Positions 13,322 to 25,828 of a DNA stretch of 64,000 nt are shown in pieces; the first letter of the stretch is position 1; every line of letters begins with the position of its first letter. Position numbers and translations under genes: made by a program. The stretch is from Mimachlamys varia (taxonomy: Eukaryota > Mollusca > Bivalvia > Pectinida > Pectinidae), in assembly GCA_947623455.1 (NCBI GenBank), contig OX392538.1:32053001-32117000 (forward strand), given 5' to 3'. The notes beneath the pieces are model-generated. The model was not told the origin of the DNA, ran no database searches, and saw only the letters and a list, made by a program, of their open reading frames with translations.

Positions 13322-13512
13322 TAACAGCAAAGGTCATATAAGGATGTACTGCCAGATTTCGGTGTCCGAGGAAAACTGAACTTTCCAAACCCCCCCCCCC
13401 CCCCCCCCAAAAAAAAAAAACCGGCCTAACTGGGACCTGGCAATTGTCCATTGTAAGCATCGAACACTCCACCAAGAAGTGGAGGGCTAGTCCACTTGGC
13501 CACCGCGGACCA
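13322..13512 (-). mobile_element. SINE family A copy with poly-C/poly-A tract
   Basis: The minus strand shows the head with GTGGCCAAGTGGAC and CTAGCCCTCCACTTC. The body is interrupted by a run of 12 A and 19 C (plus-strand sense, 13390-13420) where the TCTCCGGGTACTCC core should be. A partial tail follows. Confidence 0.75.
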
Positions 13513-13690
13513 TTGACACCTAAATGTGAGTGAAATTAATCACATTAGTACAGATCAAAATTATTAAACAAAAACCAAAAACACTTATCATAACTTTGTC
13601 GTTACTGCACAAACTACTTCCTACGTCAATATATACCTGCATGTTGTTATTATTGTGCTTTAATGTACTGAACTTGTCAAGGGTTTATGT

Positions 13691-13748
13691 ATAAATATTT
13701 CCTTTTTCATATTTTGCTCCAAGTTTATCGATTTTGAGTTAGGATCTC
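13691..13748 (-). repeat. Family C fragment
   Basis: Only TTTCCTTTTTCATATTTTGC and TTTATCGATTTTGAGTTAGG of the family remain. Confidence 0.55.
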
Positions 13749-14660
13749 TTTTTATTCTAATCACAAGAACATATGCTTTGTAGAAAAAAACAAACAAGCA
13801 AAATGGCACCGAACAGCTCTCAATGTTTTCCCTGAATATGTTAACCTTGTTTTCAGATGTCCACATTCATGCCAAATAAGGCATGAACGTGGATTACGTA
13901 ACGTCACGCGGTGAACTATGCATCTGTGAGACCCTGGCCTTGGTAAGGCCACGAGGCCTGTTACTGTTGATGGACGACACTGCTCCGATCGGAAACCACT
14001 TCTGGGTGATTCCTCATCAATTCTGTGCCTGCTGCGATCCCACAAGCTTCCCAGCCGTTCTTAGCGTGTGACATAACTTCCATTTTCCTCATTGCAATGC
14101 GAGAGAGTTGATATTGATCGATTCGGCCCATATAACTCACATCAAAAGATCTCGGCGTAGCAATTAACTCGCATTGCGTGTGTCATGACGGGATCCGCAC
14201 TCACGCGTCTTGTCAGCGGCGCTATCTCTCATCACGTCATCCTAGGAAAAGCGACACCCGTCTATATCGGCCCACACTATAGCATTATATGGCATCGCCA
14301 CTATCACGAACTTACCAAATTCAGCTGGCATTCACATAGGCTATGAATGACATGGATTGTTTGTTGACGTCATCTTTTTTTATGACATCATAATTGTTAC
14401 GTTGGATACCAGTTTCCCTCCCTGGGCGAGGGTTATTGTATTCATTGACTATTCATGATGCATTTTTGAACGGAAATCTGAAACAAAGGTAGATATAAAT
14501 TTCAACAGCTCAAATCATCCGTCAAATGTGTACCACACATATTCCTTAAAAAAGTCGTATACAAGCAATATAATTACTCATCTGAATCCGAGTAATGCAT
14601 ACACTTACCTAAACAATTAATACTTTACGTGATTTTCAGGTGGGCGTTTATTCTCATTAG

Positions 14661-14877
14661 AGCAGGTGCCTCAGTTCTCTCTTTGAGGACGTGACATTTA
14701 TTTGGATGTGATATTGATTTACATGGCGGGTACTGTCGAAAGTGCTTACTCCTCCGGCACACCTCGTTTTATTCCTTCGTACTTTTTAAAGCTTCCCTTT
14801 GTTATCTGTACCCCTAATTTACTCTAGTTAAGAGTATGGTTTTGTTGCGGTATTTGTTTGGTTCGGTATTTTTTCAT
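14661..14877 (-). repeat. Family C copy
   Basis: GATTTACATGGCGGGTACTG, TGCTTACTCCTCCGGCACAC and AGAGTATGGTTTTGTTGCGG are diverged but collinear with the family. Confidence 0.75.
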
Positions 14878-15611
14878 GTTATGCAATTTACCGTCCAAAA
14901 GCACATTTATAAACTAAAGCGTTCGTTTAACACTTAAATACATGTATTCTTTTCAAATAAAAAAAAACTACAAAATAAAGCTGTATTATAAAACAATACG
15001 TGATATGTCAATTACCTATCATAAGCCCACATTGATCGCCTCTTATACTCATGCTTATCCGGCATCATTAAGTCCTAATCACAAGAAACCCTGTAAGGCT
15101 TGATATAATTCGCCTCTTACCATCACATACATCCTGCATCAGGAACTGCTGAAATAACAGTCGTTAAAGACACCTTCAGAATCTGTTCCACTTTCCTTAA
15201 TTATAGCTTTTCGTTTCAGCTGATAACATAGCTTACATTTTGCACAAAGAGCTTGAAACATTCGACGCTTCATTACTCTGAGTGCTAAATACACTATGGC
15301 GTGTTTGTATAGAGTTATTTCATTTACTTACAGTAGATCAAAACATTTGATCAGCGCGTTCGTGTCAAACGTAGAAAAACACAACTAGTATCTATGGATC
15401 TGTCAACCGCGGAGTCACCAGGGCGATTGGTACGACTTGCATAGTCAATACGGTTTCCCACGCGGTCACAGCGTTGATTGATTTGCAACATATCCGTTGT
15501 CGGAAAGAAACTTATTAGATGTATTGGTCACCATGTAAAAAAACAATGTAACAGATACATACCACATTCTTAAGAATATTTCTTTCAGTAAGTCAGCTTT
15601 CTCCAAAATGA

Positions 15612-15820
15612 GGGCCGCGGTGGCGGAGCGGTTACCGCTAGCCCCGGCCGGCCGGCCGGCCGGCCCCCATCTCCGGGTTGCGAGTTTGAATCCAGTTGCC
15701 AGGTACTTAACGTAGGTCGGGGGTTATTCTCCGGGTACTCCGGCTTTCCTCCACCTCCAAAACCTGACACGGCCTTAAATGACCCTGGTTGTTAATAGGA
15801 CGAAAAATAAACCAAAAAAC
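15612..15820 (+). mobile_element. SINE family A copy with a GGCC repeat expansion in the head
   Basis: The head starts GGGCCGCGGTGGCGGAGCGG, then jumps into a run of five GGCC repeats (15645-15666) that replaces much of the A-B spacer. The B box (GCGAGTTTGAATCC), the body TTCTCCGGGTACTCCGGC and the tail AATGACCCTGGTTGTTAATA are intact and end in an A/C-rich run. Confidence 0.85.
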
Positions 15821-15886
15821 CTAAATGAGCAAAAATAATTTCAACGCGTACGTTTGTTATCCGGTATATGTTATACAAAAAGAAAT

Positions 15887-16235
15887 TAGAGAATACCAAA
15901 GCAGCAACAAAACCATAACCCGAACTCGGAATCGACTAAAATAGGGGCAAATACGAACTAAGGAAATATTTACATGGAGACCCTCGTAAAAGAACAAGAT
16001 AATTAGACCGGGTGTTCCGGAACAAGCGTCTTCTGCTCCGTCGACGACACCCTGCCATGTAAATCTTGGTAAGATCTAGGTAAACATGAAATCCTCAAAG
16101 TGAGATCCGAGTCATCACCCTCAATTACATCAAATTAATGTACTAATGAGAATAGTCAAAAACGTCTATCTCCTAATAACACAAAGATACAAAATATTAC
16201 TCGATCAGAGAAAGATGTTGACCATAAAACAATTG
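15887..16235 (+). repeat. Family C, long copy
   Basis: Collinear with the family from GAGAATACCAAAGCAGCAAC through GCGTCTTCTGCTCCGTCGAC to the distal AACACAAAGATACAAAATAT and ATGTTGACCATAAAAC. With 21483 it defines the 3' half. Confidence 0.82.
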
Positions 16236-16601
16236 TAACGTCATCATTAATGTCATTAATTGATGACATGTAAAAGTTTACAGTTCATTCTGAAGTCGGC
16301 AGGTGAAGGTGTCTTATCCCTGTTTTATGAATGTTTCTTAATTACAAAATATCCAGAGATTTTAAGAAAAAGTTTCTTGGGTTTCCCGACTTTTGTAACG
16401 TTTTCCTTTGGAGTTAAAGCAATTTTCTTAGGTTAAGGAACGTTGAGGAAACCAGAGCCTATACGTCTACGGTGAATAGCCTTTCACTTCAATATCTCAC
16501 GTTTTAAGCATTTTACAAGACAGTAGGTTTTTTTCGTGTATTCCGGTTTCCTCTACCATTAAAACTTGCCACGTCCATATGGCCATATCGGTCATAATGA
16601 C

Positions 16602-16702
16602 TGGGAGAAAACACCCGCGATTTTCAAATTTGGCAAAACACTCGGTAATGCCTCGGGTTTTACCAAATTTGAAAACCCGTCAGGTGGGATTTCCCTATCT
16701 TA
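16602..16702. repeat. Foldback element M, copy 2
   Basis: AAACACCCGCGATTTTCAAA, TTTGGCAAAACACTCGG and the mirrored TTTTACCAAATTTGAAAACC and GGTGGGATTTCCC match copy 1. Confidence 0.65.
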
Positions 16703-19325
16703 CATCCCCTTCTTATAATACAACCAATAGAATAACTCATGTTGGTTGTGATTATTTCTGTTTTATTGATATTACCAGCATGAAAAAATATTTCCAATGT
16801 TTCACATCAATTGTTATCGCTTTACATTTTCTGTTTAGACTACAAAAATTATGGCTTAGTCAATAGAATTATAAACATTCAAAGTTGGTATAATTAATTT
16901 TCCATTGATTGTATGCAGAATGTGGCTTTTTGATTGGTTGAGATTGTTTTTCATACATCTGTGAAAATCGGAAAATGGCGCGAAAATGTGACGTCACAAT
17001 ACGGCAATTGACGTTGCGTATTGATTTGTAAAAAAAAGAATCCGTTGTCAAATTGTACATAAACATGTTTTGAATTTGAAAATAAGTGTCAAAAATTAAT
17101 TATAAGCGTTGATTTTTTTTCATACTCCAATGAAACTAAAAACAATTGTCATCAATGCGTAAATGAAATATGATAAATAACACAGATAAAGACAACAAGG
17201 CATGAGTTAAGACACCAACAAACCAATAAAAAAACCGACCAACTACGTACTACGGAAAATTTAAATGTATTTCACATGATATATTGTTAAGATCATGATA
17301 TTTCCCCATTAAATCAGGGAAAAAACGTAGGTCAACCACAATGCAATGATTTAAAAAACTTGATGAACCTGTCTTTAACGAACTTGCCGCTAGAGGTATT
17401 TGGTCTACAATCTAATATGGATAGTAAGATTATTACAATAATTTCATTTCAATGCTTGTTCATAACCTAATGAACACAAAATCTAATATTATTCTATCGT
17501 ATTAATTTCTGCACCACAAACAGAGAAGAGGCATGTTTATGTACCTTTTTTTGGAATTTAGTTAGTATAAAATGATTTTTACACAAATTCAATTCATCTC
17601 ACGTGACTAGAACGTGGTTTCACGTGACTAGAACGTGGTTAAATAATATCTGTTTCAATCAACGGTAATTATCACACCGTCTACGGTATCACAGTTCAAA
17701 GACACAAGTCTTGATTAAATGTTCTCCTGAACATTAGACTGTACATTGTCGGTAAACGACAAACTAGGATGTAATTGATGCTGAATACACCATGAGTAAT
17801 AAACTCAAACAAAATGACGCACCACGGGAACACACATCAAAGATATGAAGATTTGTGTTAGTTAGGCTCCAAAAATATTAAATATTGTAAATAGACACAA
17901 ATGAAGCCCTAGATTAGCGTCTACAAGTTCTGATTTGAGTAAAACACGATATTCTTCGGATCGGGTTCTTTCCAGGAAGTCCATTGGGTCCTTTTTCCAT
18001 ACCACTGTCTACAACGATGCTCCCTTGTGTGAGTTGCTTATGATTAGTATTATGTTTGCACGAAAACATCTAAATATGATTGTAATATTTACAGTTTTCT
18101 AGCATTAAGCTGGTGACAGAAAACTGTTTTCACAATAGGTAAGACATTTTGTCGTAATTGCTCTGGCTACATGCATTGCAGAACTTAAGAGTAGGTCGTT
18201 AGATTCCGATAACTGTTAGAACTGGTGTTAAACATGTTTCTGTGTCATTTGTGAAAATCTATCAATAATGCATCCCCATACACCATCAATATGAAACAGA
18301 TTATTATGTAAATACAACATGTGTTACAACATAAAATACATGTTTCACAGAAGAGAATAGATATCGTGTATAATAGAGATAAACTGTATTTAAAAATTTG
18401 CATTGCATACATATTTACACATCATACTAATATTAAAGTATGGCGTAAAATACATATGTTACGTTTATGACTGTCACAGAAGCACTTTGTTGTTTCAGCG
18501 GGCATTTATATATATACAAATGGACTATGTCATGCACCATCATTGAAGATACTGAGTACCACGCACGGTAACCATAATGCCTAAAAAAAGTAAAAATCCC
18601 ATTTTGATAGTTTTTATGAATATTTAACTGGGACAATTCCAAAGTATTTGACAGCGAGGAATCTGCTTAAGCGGCAGATAAAAGAACTCTGAGCCGCAGT
18701 AGGCCGGTTCTAAATCGAGATGAGGGGACTCTCGCACATTTATGACCAAATCTTAAAAAAAGCGAAGCTGACCAAAACATTTCTTTTGTACATACGCCTA
18801 ACAGCTCAAACGAATGCCGATTTGTCGTAACCAACTAGTACACAATTAACACCTGCTGTGTACATCCGCTTTACTGGTCATTTGTCTGATTAAGATGACA
18901 GGGTGCATTACATACTAGTCATGGAACCGTAACATAAAACATTGATTGATTGTGTAACAATAATCTTTACATAAATATTTATTTCCAACTATAAGAAGAT
19001 GTTTACAAATAATGAGAAAGGTGATGTAACATTATCATTGGTACTCAGATCGTTGGTGAAGTCTGGTTTGTACTTTTGATTCCTTAAAGTTAAAGATACT
19101 GAAGGTTGACTCACTTTTAGTCTTGAAGACTAGAACAGTTCACAGTTTGGTTGCATGGCTGATACGCTGGGTTTGGTACCAACGACAGACTATAAACTGG
19201 TTCTGAAGGCTGTTGTAGATTTTGGTGGTGGCGATCGCCAATAGAGCAATTCGAACTTCATCACTGATGATGCAGAAGAACAATGGAAATATATCAGTTC
19301 ATATGACTCGCTAACGAAAAAAAAA
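16703..19325. other. Mostly unassigned AT-rich sequence
   Basis: Apart from the 21-bp duplication at 17599, nothing is recognised. ATGGCGCGAAAATGTGACGT near 16975 resembles words near 10720 and may belong to an unmapped repeat. Confidence 0.45.
17599..17640 (+). repeat. 21-bp exact tandem duplication
   Basis: TCACGTGACTAGAACGTGGT occurs twice in succession. Each unit holds a CACGTG E-box. Confidence 0.8.
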
Positions 19326-19637
19326 ACAGAGAATACCTAAGCGTCAACAAAACAATAATCCGAACTCAAAAGCGATTACCAAAGCGTCAACCAAGCCATA
19401 ACCCGAACTCAAAAGCGATTTAACTAAAGGCAAAAAATTAACAAAGGAACGATTTATATGGAAAGTGCAAGAGAATAAGACCAGGAGTTCCGGAAGAGTA
19501 TGCGTCTTCTGCTTCATCGACGACACCCACCATGTAAATCTTGGTCACATTCAAGTTAACATCAAGTTCTCAAAGTGAGAACCGAGTAATCATTGTCAAC
19601 CACAACAAGGGGGCACGTGAATGAGCATAAAGATGTT
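19326..19637 (+). repeat. Family C copy with an internal duplication of its terminus
   Basis: The terminal block AAGCGTCAACAAAAC...CGAACTCAAAAGCGATT occurs twice in a row: GCGTCAAC at 19341 and again at 19384, 43 bases apart. The rest (GTTCCGGAAGAGTATGCGTC, CACCCACCATGTAAATCTTG) occurs once. Confidence 0.82.
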
Positions 19638-19669
19638 ATTTCATTACTCTCACTTACATGCACTGGATC

Positions 19670-19873
19670 GGTTTGTTTGTGTTTTACGTCCTATCAACAG
19701 CTATGGTCATTTAAGGACGTGTCAGGTTTGACGAGAGAGGAAAGCCGGAGTTCCAGAAGACAAAACACCGGTGCGTGGCGACTACCCAACGTAGGCCTCG
19801 AACCCGCGATCCACTGGTGCAGAGCTAGAGGTAGAGGAATATCAGACATCTTACCCACATTCATCTGCGGTCC
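19670..19873 (-). mobile_element. SINE family A, decayed copy
   Basis: The tail (ACGTCCTATCAACAGC on the plus strand), the body with GGAAAGCCGGAGTTCC and a B-box-like segment are clear. The head is badly eroded. Confidence 0.75.
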
Positions 19874-21242
19874 TCTGCAGGTAGGGCTTAAGAATTGTAC
19901 CTGCTTCCCCCAATGCATGATCGTAAGAGGCGAGTAAATTTGAGATCTAATCTTTTCCATTCTTTATAAACAATATCCTTTTTTCTAATGCCTCTCTTAA
20001 CATTACCTCACTTTTATTCAAATACTATTGTACTCAATATATTGACAATAAAAATATTCTTAAACGGAATGAAAGCAAGAAAACAGGGATGTTCAACGGC
20101 AGTGACACACACACACAAAGAAAGAAACTGAAGAGAACACATAATAATGATTGTTATAAATTGCGTGTACATTGCAATCATTTGTATCATATCTATTGTG
20201 AAATGAATAATGCTTATATCAACGGATTTGAGTTCCAAACGTCTTCTGCAGTTCCTGCACATGTTGATACACAAATAAGGCAAAAACGTATCGCTTTACA
20301 GATCAAATAAGACTTGCGACTTGAGCCATAAATCTTTGGCCCATTCAAGCTTAAATGTCTAATGTTTTCTAACGCATTCTCCCGCTATCATTTCAGTGCG
20401 AATTGATTTGCTAAATAAATAAACTTTGTAAGTCGATCCACGGCGTACTTCCTACACATCAGAGGGGCACGATGAGTTCCGAATGGTTGTTATATATCCT
20501 CTGTCTTTTTCAATAGAGTTTACACTCCCAATAATTGTCAAAACAGTTCAGCATGATCATACGAATGCGCCTTTTATCAGCGTTATCTAACACCGCCTCG
20601 CCGACTGTTTAAGACGAAACAAACGCGCCTTGCTTCCTCTACGCTTTGTCTACGGGGATAAATCTCCCCACCTAATATCGCTGTTCATACAGAACTAACG
20701 TACCGAGACAATGGCTTGTCAGAGACCCTACCGGATCATACAGAGGAAGCCGGAGATGACAGATAGTCGGTGATTTTGACACTTTTGGTGCCGGACAATT
20801 TATTGTTCTGTAGATGGTTCCGCTTTTGTTTCTCTCGGCCGGTAACGATGGCGACGATAGGCGCGAGAGTCAGTTATGGAAAGGCATGGAGGAAATAAAA
20901 CATTTGTTTGGTTATCTGGAACGTTATGTGTACAGAGAAATAGAGTTGATGCGTTGTTTATTTGTAGGCTTTAACAACCAACCAACATGGCTATGTCATA
21001 TTTAAAAAAAAAAACAATAGAAAGTAGGTCATAAAAGTAAAGCAAGTTCGATGCACTCTAACGGCATCCGGGTAACCTATTCTTTGTCCGGTACGGAATC
21101 TGCCGAATAGTGACGAGTGAATGCAACGGATTCTGAATATTATTTTTGGTTTATGTAAAATATTCCACATTGTTCGATATTATTAGTGCATCAGTGGAAA
21201 GTTTCAGGATGCAGCGAAAATAGCTTGTGGAATGTACAAACA
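19874..21242. other. No gene recognised
   Basis: Short overlapping frames at 20014-20310 on both strands are AT-driven. 20560-20900 is slightly more GC-rich but shows no coding pattern. Confidence 0.45.
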
Positions 21243-21295
21243 GGCGGGGCTAGTAGAGCAGTATAAATAGTGTCCTTCAGCTTTGGAGAGCGTTG
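21243..21295 (+). promoter_or_regulatory. Candidate core promoter (GC box plus TATA box)
   Basis: GGCGGGGC at 21243-21250 is followed by TATAAATAG at 21262-21270, and a TTCAGCTTTGG lies where initiation would be expected (~21287). No coding exon is seen downstream before family I and C repeats begin, so it may be chance or serve a non-coding transcript or a distant exon. Confidence 0.3.
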
Positions 21296-21318
21296 GCGGT
21301 AGAAACCCTCTTCGGACT

Positions 21319-21383
21319 ACAGGGACATGAGAATTGGTTACAACTAGTTTTATACCTTATTGATAGTGTTAAAAGCAATTTAA
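21319..21383. repeat. Tandem extra copy of the family I left end
   Basis: ACAGGGACATGAGAATTGG and GTTAAAAGCAATTTAACAC are repeated immediately downstream at 21385-21450 with the same spacing. Confidence 0.6.
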
Positions 21384-21927
21384 CACAGGGACATGGGAAT
21401 TGGATACAGCAAGTTTAGGACCTTATGGAAGGGGTTAAGAGCAATTTAACATTTTTTAAATAAATACACTGTAGCTCTAATAAAACAAAATAAAAGGGAA
21501 ACTAGCGTCAACAAAACCTTAATCCGAACTCCAAATCGATTAAATTAGAGACAAATTGGGAATAAAGAACGATTTACATGGAGATCCTCGTAAAAGTACA
21601 AGAAAATAAGACCAAGTGTTCCGGAAGAGTAAGCGTCTTCTGCTTCATCGTAGTCGATCACAACAAGTAAGCACACTAATAAGCAAACTCGAAAACGTCC
21701 ATCTCGACATTACACAAAGCTACAGAATATTTCTAGATGAGATCAAGATGGTGACCATAAAACTTGCCCATAGTCTTCATCAACCTGCATCAAAACACAT
21801 CTAGTTTTGGTCCATCTGAACATTTTTAACGAAAATTGATCTAAACCCCACAAAAGTAAAAAAAAAATGCACTAAACATTATAAATTAGGTCCAACACAA
21901 GCTATAACAAATACTCGGGTCCCTGTG
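21384..21927. mobile_element. Family I MITE interrupted by family C
   Basis: The left arm CACAGGGACATGGGAATTGG and the right arm ATACTCGGGTCCCTGTG are about 540 bases apart because a family C copy (21483-21800) sits between them. Confidence 0.65.
21483..21800 (+). repeat. Family C copy nested inside a repeat I element
   Basis: It starts at AACTAGCGTCAACAAAACC, has GGAAGAGTAAGCGTCTTCTG and a deletion of the ACACCCGCCATG section, and ends near CATCAACCTGCATCAAAACA. Repeat I sequence resumes on both sides. Confidence 0.78.
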
Positions 21928-22536
21928 CTTTGGACGCATCGTTTAACCAGGTTTCATTTTAGTTGCTAGACGAGGTTTTAACTAAATGTGTTACTCTATT
22001 CTATACCATTAAAGTACACGTTTTATTGTTGATTTTAAGACTACTGTTAAGAGTGCACGTATGAACACCCATCTTACTTCATTTCCAGTCAACTGTATAT
22101 TCGACAATATAAATATTTTGAATTATTTGATATGCATAAAGCGTTACAGAAGAATATCAAAAATAAATAAAAAGAAAACGGGCACTTTATACCCGGCTTT
22201 CAAGAGTAATTTAGTCTCAAATCTACGGGGTAAATAATAGTGTTCTCGGTCTACTTGCTACATGTAGTTTGTAAAATGTATTCAAGGAATAATTCAATTC
22301 TTGTGGAAGAACATTTATATCAATAATAATGATGCATTTATTTTGACATACAATGATTTCACAATGCCGTGTATATATGTTTCAACCACACTATGTTGAT
22401 ATATATGCTGGTGAAATTCACGTTTAATGAACGCCGTTACGTCTTTATTTGCGTGTTTATGGTGCAGTAAAAGCACATTCCTCCAATCTATCGGGGTGTG
22501 CATCCGCGGACTGCCGGTAATTTGCACCTCGGTGCT

Positions 22537-22929
22537 TTAAAGGCCCAATATACGTAACTTTCAGAAAAACTTGAAGAGAAAATCACGCCTAATAATTTAT
22601 TATATTAATAGATTTAGTTAAGATTAACTGATATCAACAATACTCAATGTGAATTCTTACGCGGTTACTGGAACAGCAGCAGTTGAAACACGGTATTTGT
22701 AAAAACGCGTCCATTTTGAACTGTCTTCTACCTTCGGCTTGTTGTTGAAGTGGGCCCCACCTGTATTATTTTCAGTTCTTTGAATTTTTCTGTCAAGAGT
22801 TTCTTGTTAGTTACCGCTCAGGTTTACTTCGTTTTAGGCTTATTTTTGCATGGTTATCAACAGGATTTTTTTTCATGATTTTTCAGAATCACGTAAATAT
22901 TCCTGAAGCCACGTATATTGGGCCTTTAA
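22537..22929 (-). mobile_element. TTAA-flanked MITE (family D), copy 1
   Basis: It opens TTAAAGGCCCAATATACG and closes with ACGTATATTGGGCCTTTAA, an inverted repeat that includes TTAA at both ends. The interior carries CTGTCAAGAGTTTCTTGTTA and GGTTTACTTCGTTTTAGG. TTAA target duplication is typical of piggyBac-like transposons. No transposase is present, so it is non-autonomous. Orientation is opposite to the two other copies. Confidence 0.82.
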
Positions 22930-23606
22930 TGTAAGGTGACAGACAGCAAATGACACATCTTGTGTAAGTATGCATGACGTCATTCAATTCGATCACGTTG
23001 ATTTTGTGATATAATAGCAATTTGGTATATGATGAATACATTGAGTATATATTGAACAGCTGGGCGCCCAGTCATCATGTACTTTTTATCGAAGTGTCAT
23101 TAAGATGTGTTTATTTTGATTTGCATCATTTCTTCGAACCTATTACATCTAAAAACTCAAATAGCTTGTATATGAATAAGATACCATGATTTTCAGTTCT
23201 CCCGCTAGGGGTCGAACTTGAGACCTTATCAGTCTAGCGCTCCTGTGAATAAGTCTATACTATCTTTCTATATTTTACCAGACTGATGACATAAACCTAT
23301 GGTGGCTGTTTTTAAATACATATTTTTATTTATATATATTTTTTTTTGTCATCTCGTTGTTTCGTCTTCTCGTCTTTAGAGGAACCCCTGACCATGCGGA
23401 TATGCTATGCCGGGTTTCTTCAGCATGGTATATCAGTGAGATAGCACTAAAACGTCGGCATCAGATTTGCGCTTTCACAACGAGGCAAGTACACCAACAT
23501 GCCCTGTTTCCGACAAACATTTGAACGTGTGCGCATTCATAACATGAATGGAGGAAATTAAGTTCTAAATTACCTACGCTGTTAAATATAAGACATTGAA
23601 CAAAAA

Positions 23607-23831
23607 GGGGCCACGGTGGCCGAGCGGTTAAGGTGTCCCGACATTCTACCACTAGCCCCCCCCCCCCCCCCCCCCATCTGTGTGTTGCGAGTTCGAATCC
23701 CCAGTGGGGCAGTTACCACGTACTGACCGAAGGTCGGTGGTTTTTCTCCGGGTATTCAGGCTTTCCTCCACCTCCAAAATTGACTGTTAAGAGGACGTAA
23801 AACAAACGAACCAAATCAAATTGAACCAAAT
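23607..23831 (+). mobile_element. SINE family A, near full length, with a 20-base C run
   Basis: The head has GGTGGCCGAGCGGTTAAGG (A box) and GCGAGTTCGAATCCCC (B box). Between them CTAG is followed by 20 consecutive C (23656-23675). The core TTTCTCCGGGTATTCAGG follows. The tail has a deletion and ends in an A/C-rich run. Confidence 0.85.
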
Positions 23832-24619
23832 TAACGCTAAAAGAGACATTTTATTCACTGTTTACTACTAAGAAATTTCATTTTTATTATCTCTGATAAA
23901 TCTCATCTTTACTGGGCCAAAAACTCGGCCACCGTTGATTTTGGTTTTGACTTTTATCTTTCGATAAAACCGAACGTATCAAAGTTCCATATCCACGACA
24001 GTGAACGAATACCGATAACGAGCGTCGTTAAGGAAGCCCCCCCCCCCCCCTAACTTCGATGGCAAATGACGTCTTTACGAAAACATGGTATTAGAAACCT
24101 ACGTACAATTTGTCAGTCCGCCCGTTCTGCCGTGTACCCCGGTCACGAGTGACACAGGATGGGAAAAATATGTAAATTCAGTAACAGTACCCTGATATTA
24201 TTACGCTGGTAATTTGTCCCCGACATCACGTAATGAGGTCTGACGGCTCGCGCGTTCTCTGTGACGGATCCCAGCCTCGAATTGGAGAGACACGTGAGGG
24301 ATGTCACGCTCATGGTGTCACGTGATGAATGGTACGTGAGACGCGTCATATCATCTCAGGAAAGGAATAACATGACCTCATATCATTGTGTTCCATGTTT
24401 AATCAAGATCTTTAATAACATGTATCATTTGTTCTACTAATTACTGGTTCGTCTTGAATAGCTTGCTTTATCAGCTGTCCATAATAAACACGGGACCTAA
24501 GTGGGGAAAAAAATCCTATTGTTGAAATAAGGGCACCGGATTCAGATTTCGATAACTTCAAGGTATAGAGATTCCCACTTTGGTCGCATCTTGCAATCCA
24601 TATGTTACAAGTGATCGGT

Positions 24620-24848
24620 TGTTATTATTTTTTGGTTAATTTTTTTTTACGTCCTATTAACAGCCATGGTCTTTTCAGGACGTGCAAGGTTTTGGAGATG
24701 GAGGAAAGCCGGGGTATCCGGAGAAAAACCAACACCCTACGGTTAGTACATGATAACTTACACACGTGGGTTTCGAACTCGCAACCAAGAGGTGGAGGGC
24801 TAATGGTAGAATGTCGAGACACCTTAACCACTCTGCCACCGCGGCCAT
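24620..24848 (-). mobile_element. SINE family A, full length with 9-bp target-site duplication
   Basis: Minus-strand order: head GGCCGCGGTGGCAGAGTGG, A-B spacer with ACATTCTACCATTAGCCC, B box, TCTCCGGATACCCCGG core and the ACCATGGCTGTTAATAGG tail. The 9-base GTGATCGGT at 24611-24619 recurs at 24849-24857, as expected of target-primed insertion. Confidence 0.88.
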
Positions 24849-24999
24849 GTGATCGGTCGCGGCAGACCTATTGAATCAATGTAATGGTGTCATTGTGATA
24901 ATATTTTGAATATCAATGTTGAAGTATGACATTTCTTTTGAATATAAGAATGAAAATATTTGTGTTGACCGTGTGTGACCACAATCCTACCGTTATCAG

Positions 25000-25115
25000 T
25001 AGGTCACAGGATCCACGCACGTCTATGCTTGGTAGATGCCAGGTATAATAGCCACAGGTCGCTAATTTGTCTCCGGGTACTCCGGTATTCCTGAACTATA
25101 AAAACATGTACACGT
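25000..25115 (+). mobile_element. Decayed SINE fragment
   Basis: ATGCCAGGTATAATAGCCAC, GTCTCCGGGTACTCCGG and TTCCTGAACTATAAAA resemble the family A body. The head and the tail cannot be traced. Confidence 0.55.
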
Positions 25116-25828
25116 AAATTAAAGCAAAAACGAAACCTGACATAAATAGCGTCCTTAACAAAAAATATTAACCCTGCCGTAATCGATATTTAACAGGTAG
25201 AAGCTTTAAATTTCTATGTATTTGCACTTGAGATTGTAGAAAGTAATTTCTAAGAAATGTTGTATTAAAGCTATTGATTTTGATGTTGTTAGTTTATTTT
25301 ATTTTTCTAAACGAACTCCACAGTTTTCTTTCGCTGCAAGTTACCAACAGTACAGACCACACATGTACACCGTTATACAATGTGCGGCCGTCGGTCTGTA
25401 ACAGTTAACACGGAGAAATCTCTTCCCAAAGTACTCAATCGATTTACTTCCCTATTCCTGTGTGTATCGGTGAATTAAATTTTTATCATAAAACTGCCAT
25501 AAAAGCCCCTGAATAATTAATGTTTAATTACTTTAGACACATTATCAGTTTTACTAGATAAGGTTCCAGATAACGAGTTAGCGCGAGGTCACGTGGGTTT
25601 GTGTACGATGATAACTACATCAGTCCTGTAATTACGATGCCTGTTAACGCAGTAAGGTGTGATGATACCGCTGCCTCGACGGCATTAAACAATCTACAGT
25701 TATTGAGTTCTCGGCCAGTATCTGTTGGCACTTCATTAAAAATGTGTGGTTTTATCAGTAGAAATGTTTTTCTTCGTGTCGTACCGAAACTCCGTCATGA
25801 AATTTAAATTTGAGATTGGTCGAACGTT

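Noticed and set aside
13859..13938. Possible small exon between TTGTTTTCAG and TTG/GTAAGG
   Set aside because: Both splice-like sites are good, but all three frames contain a stop inside, so it could only be non-coding and there is no other support.
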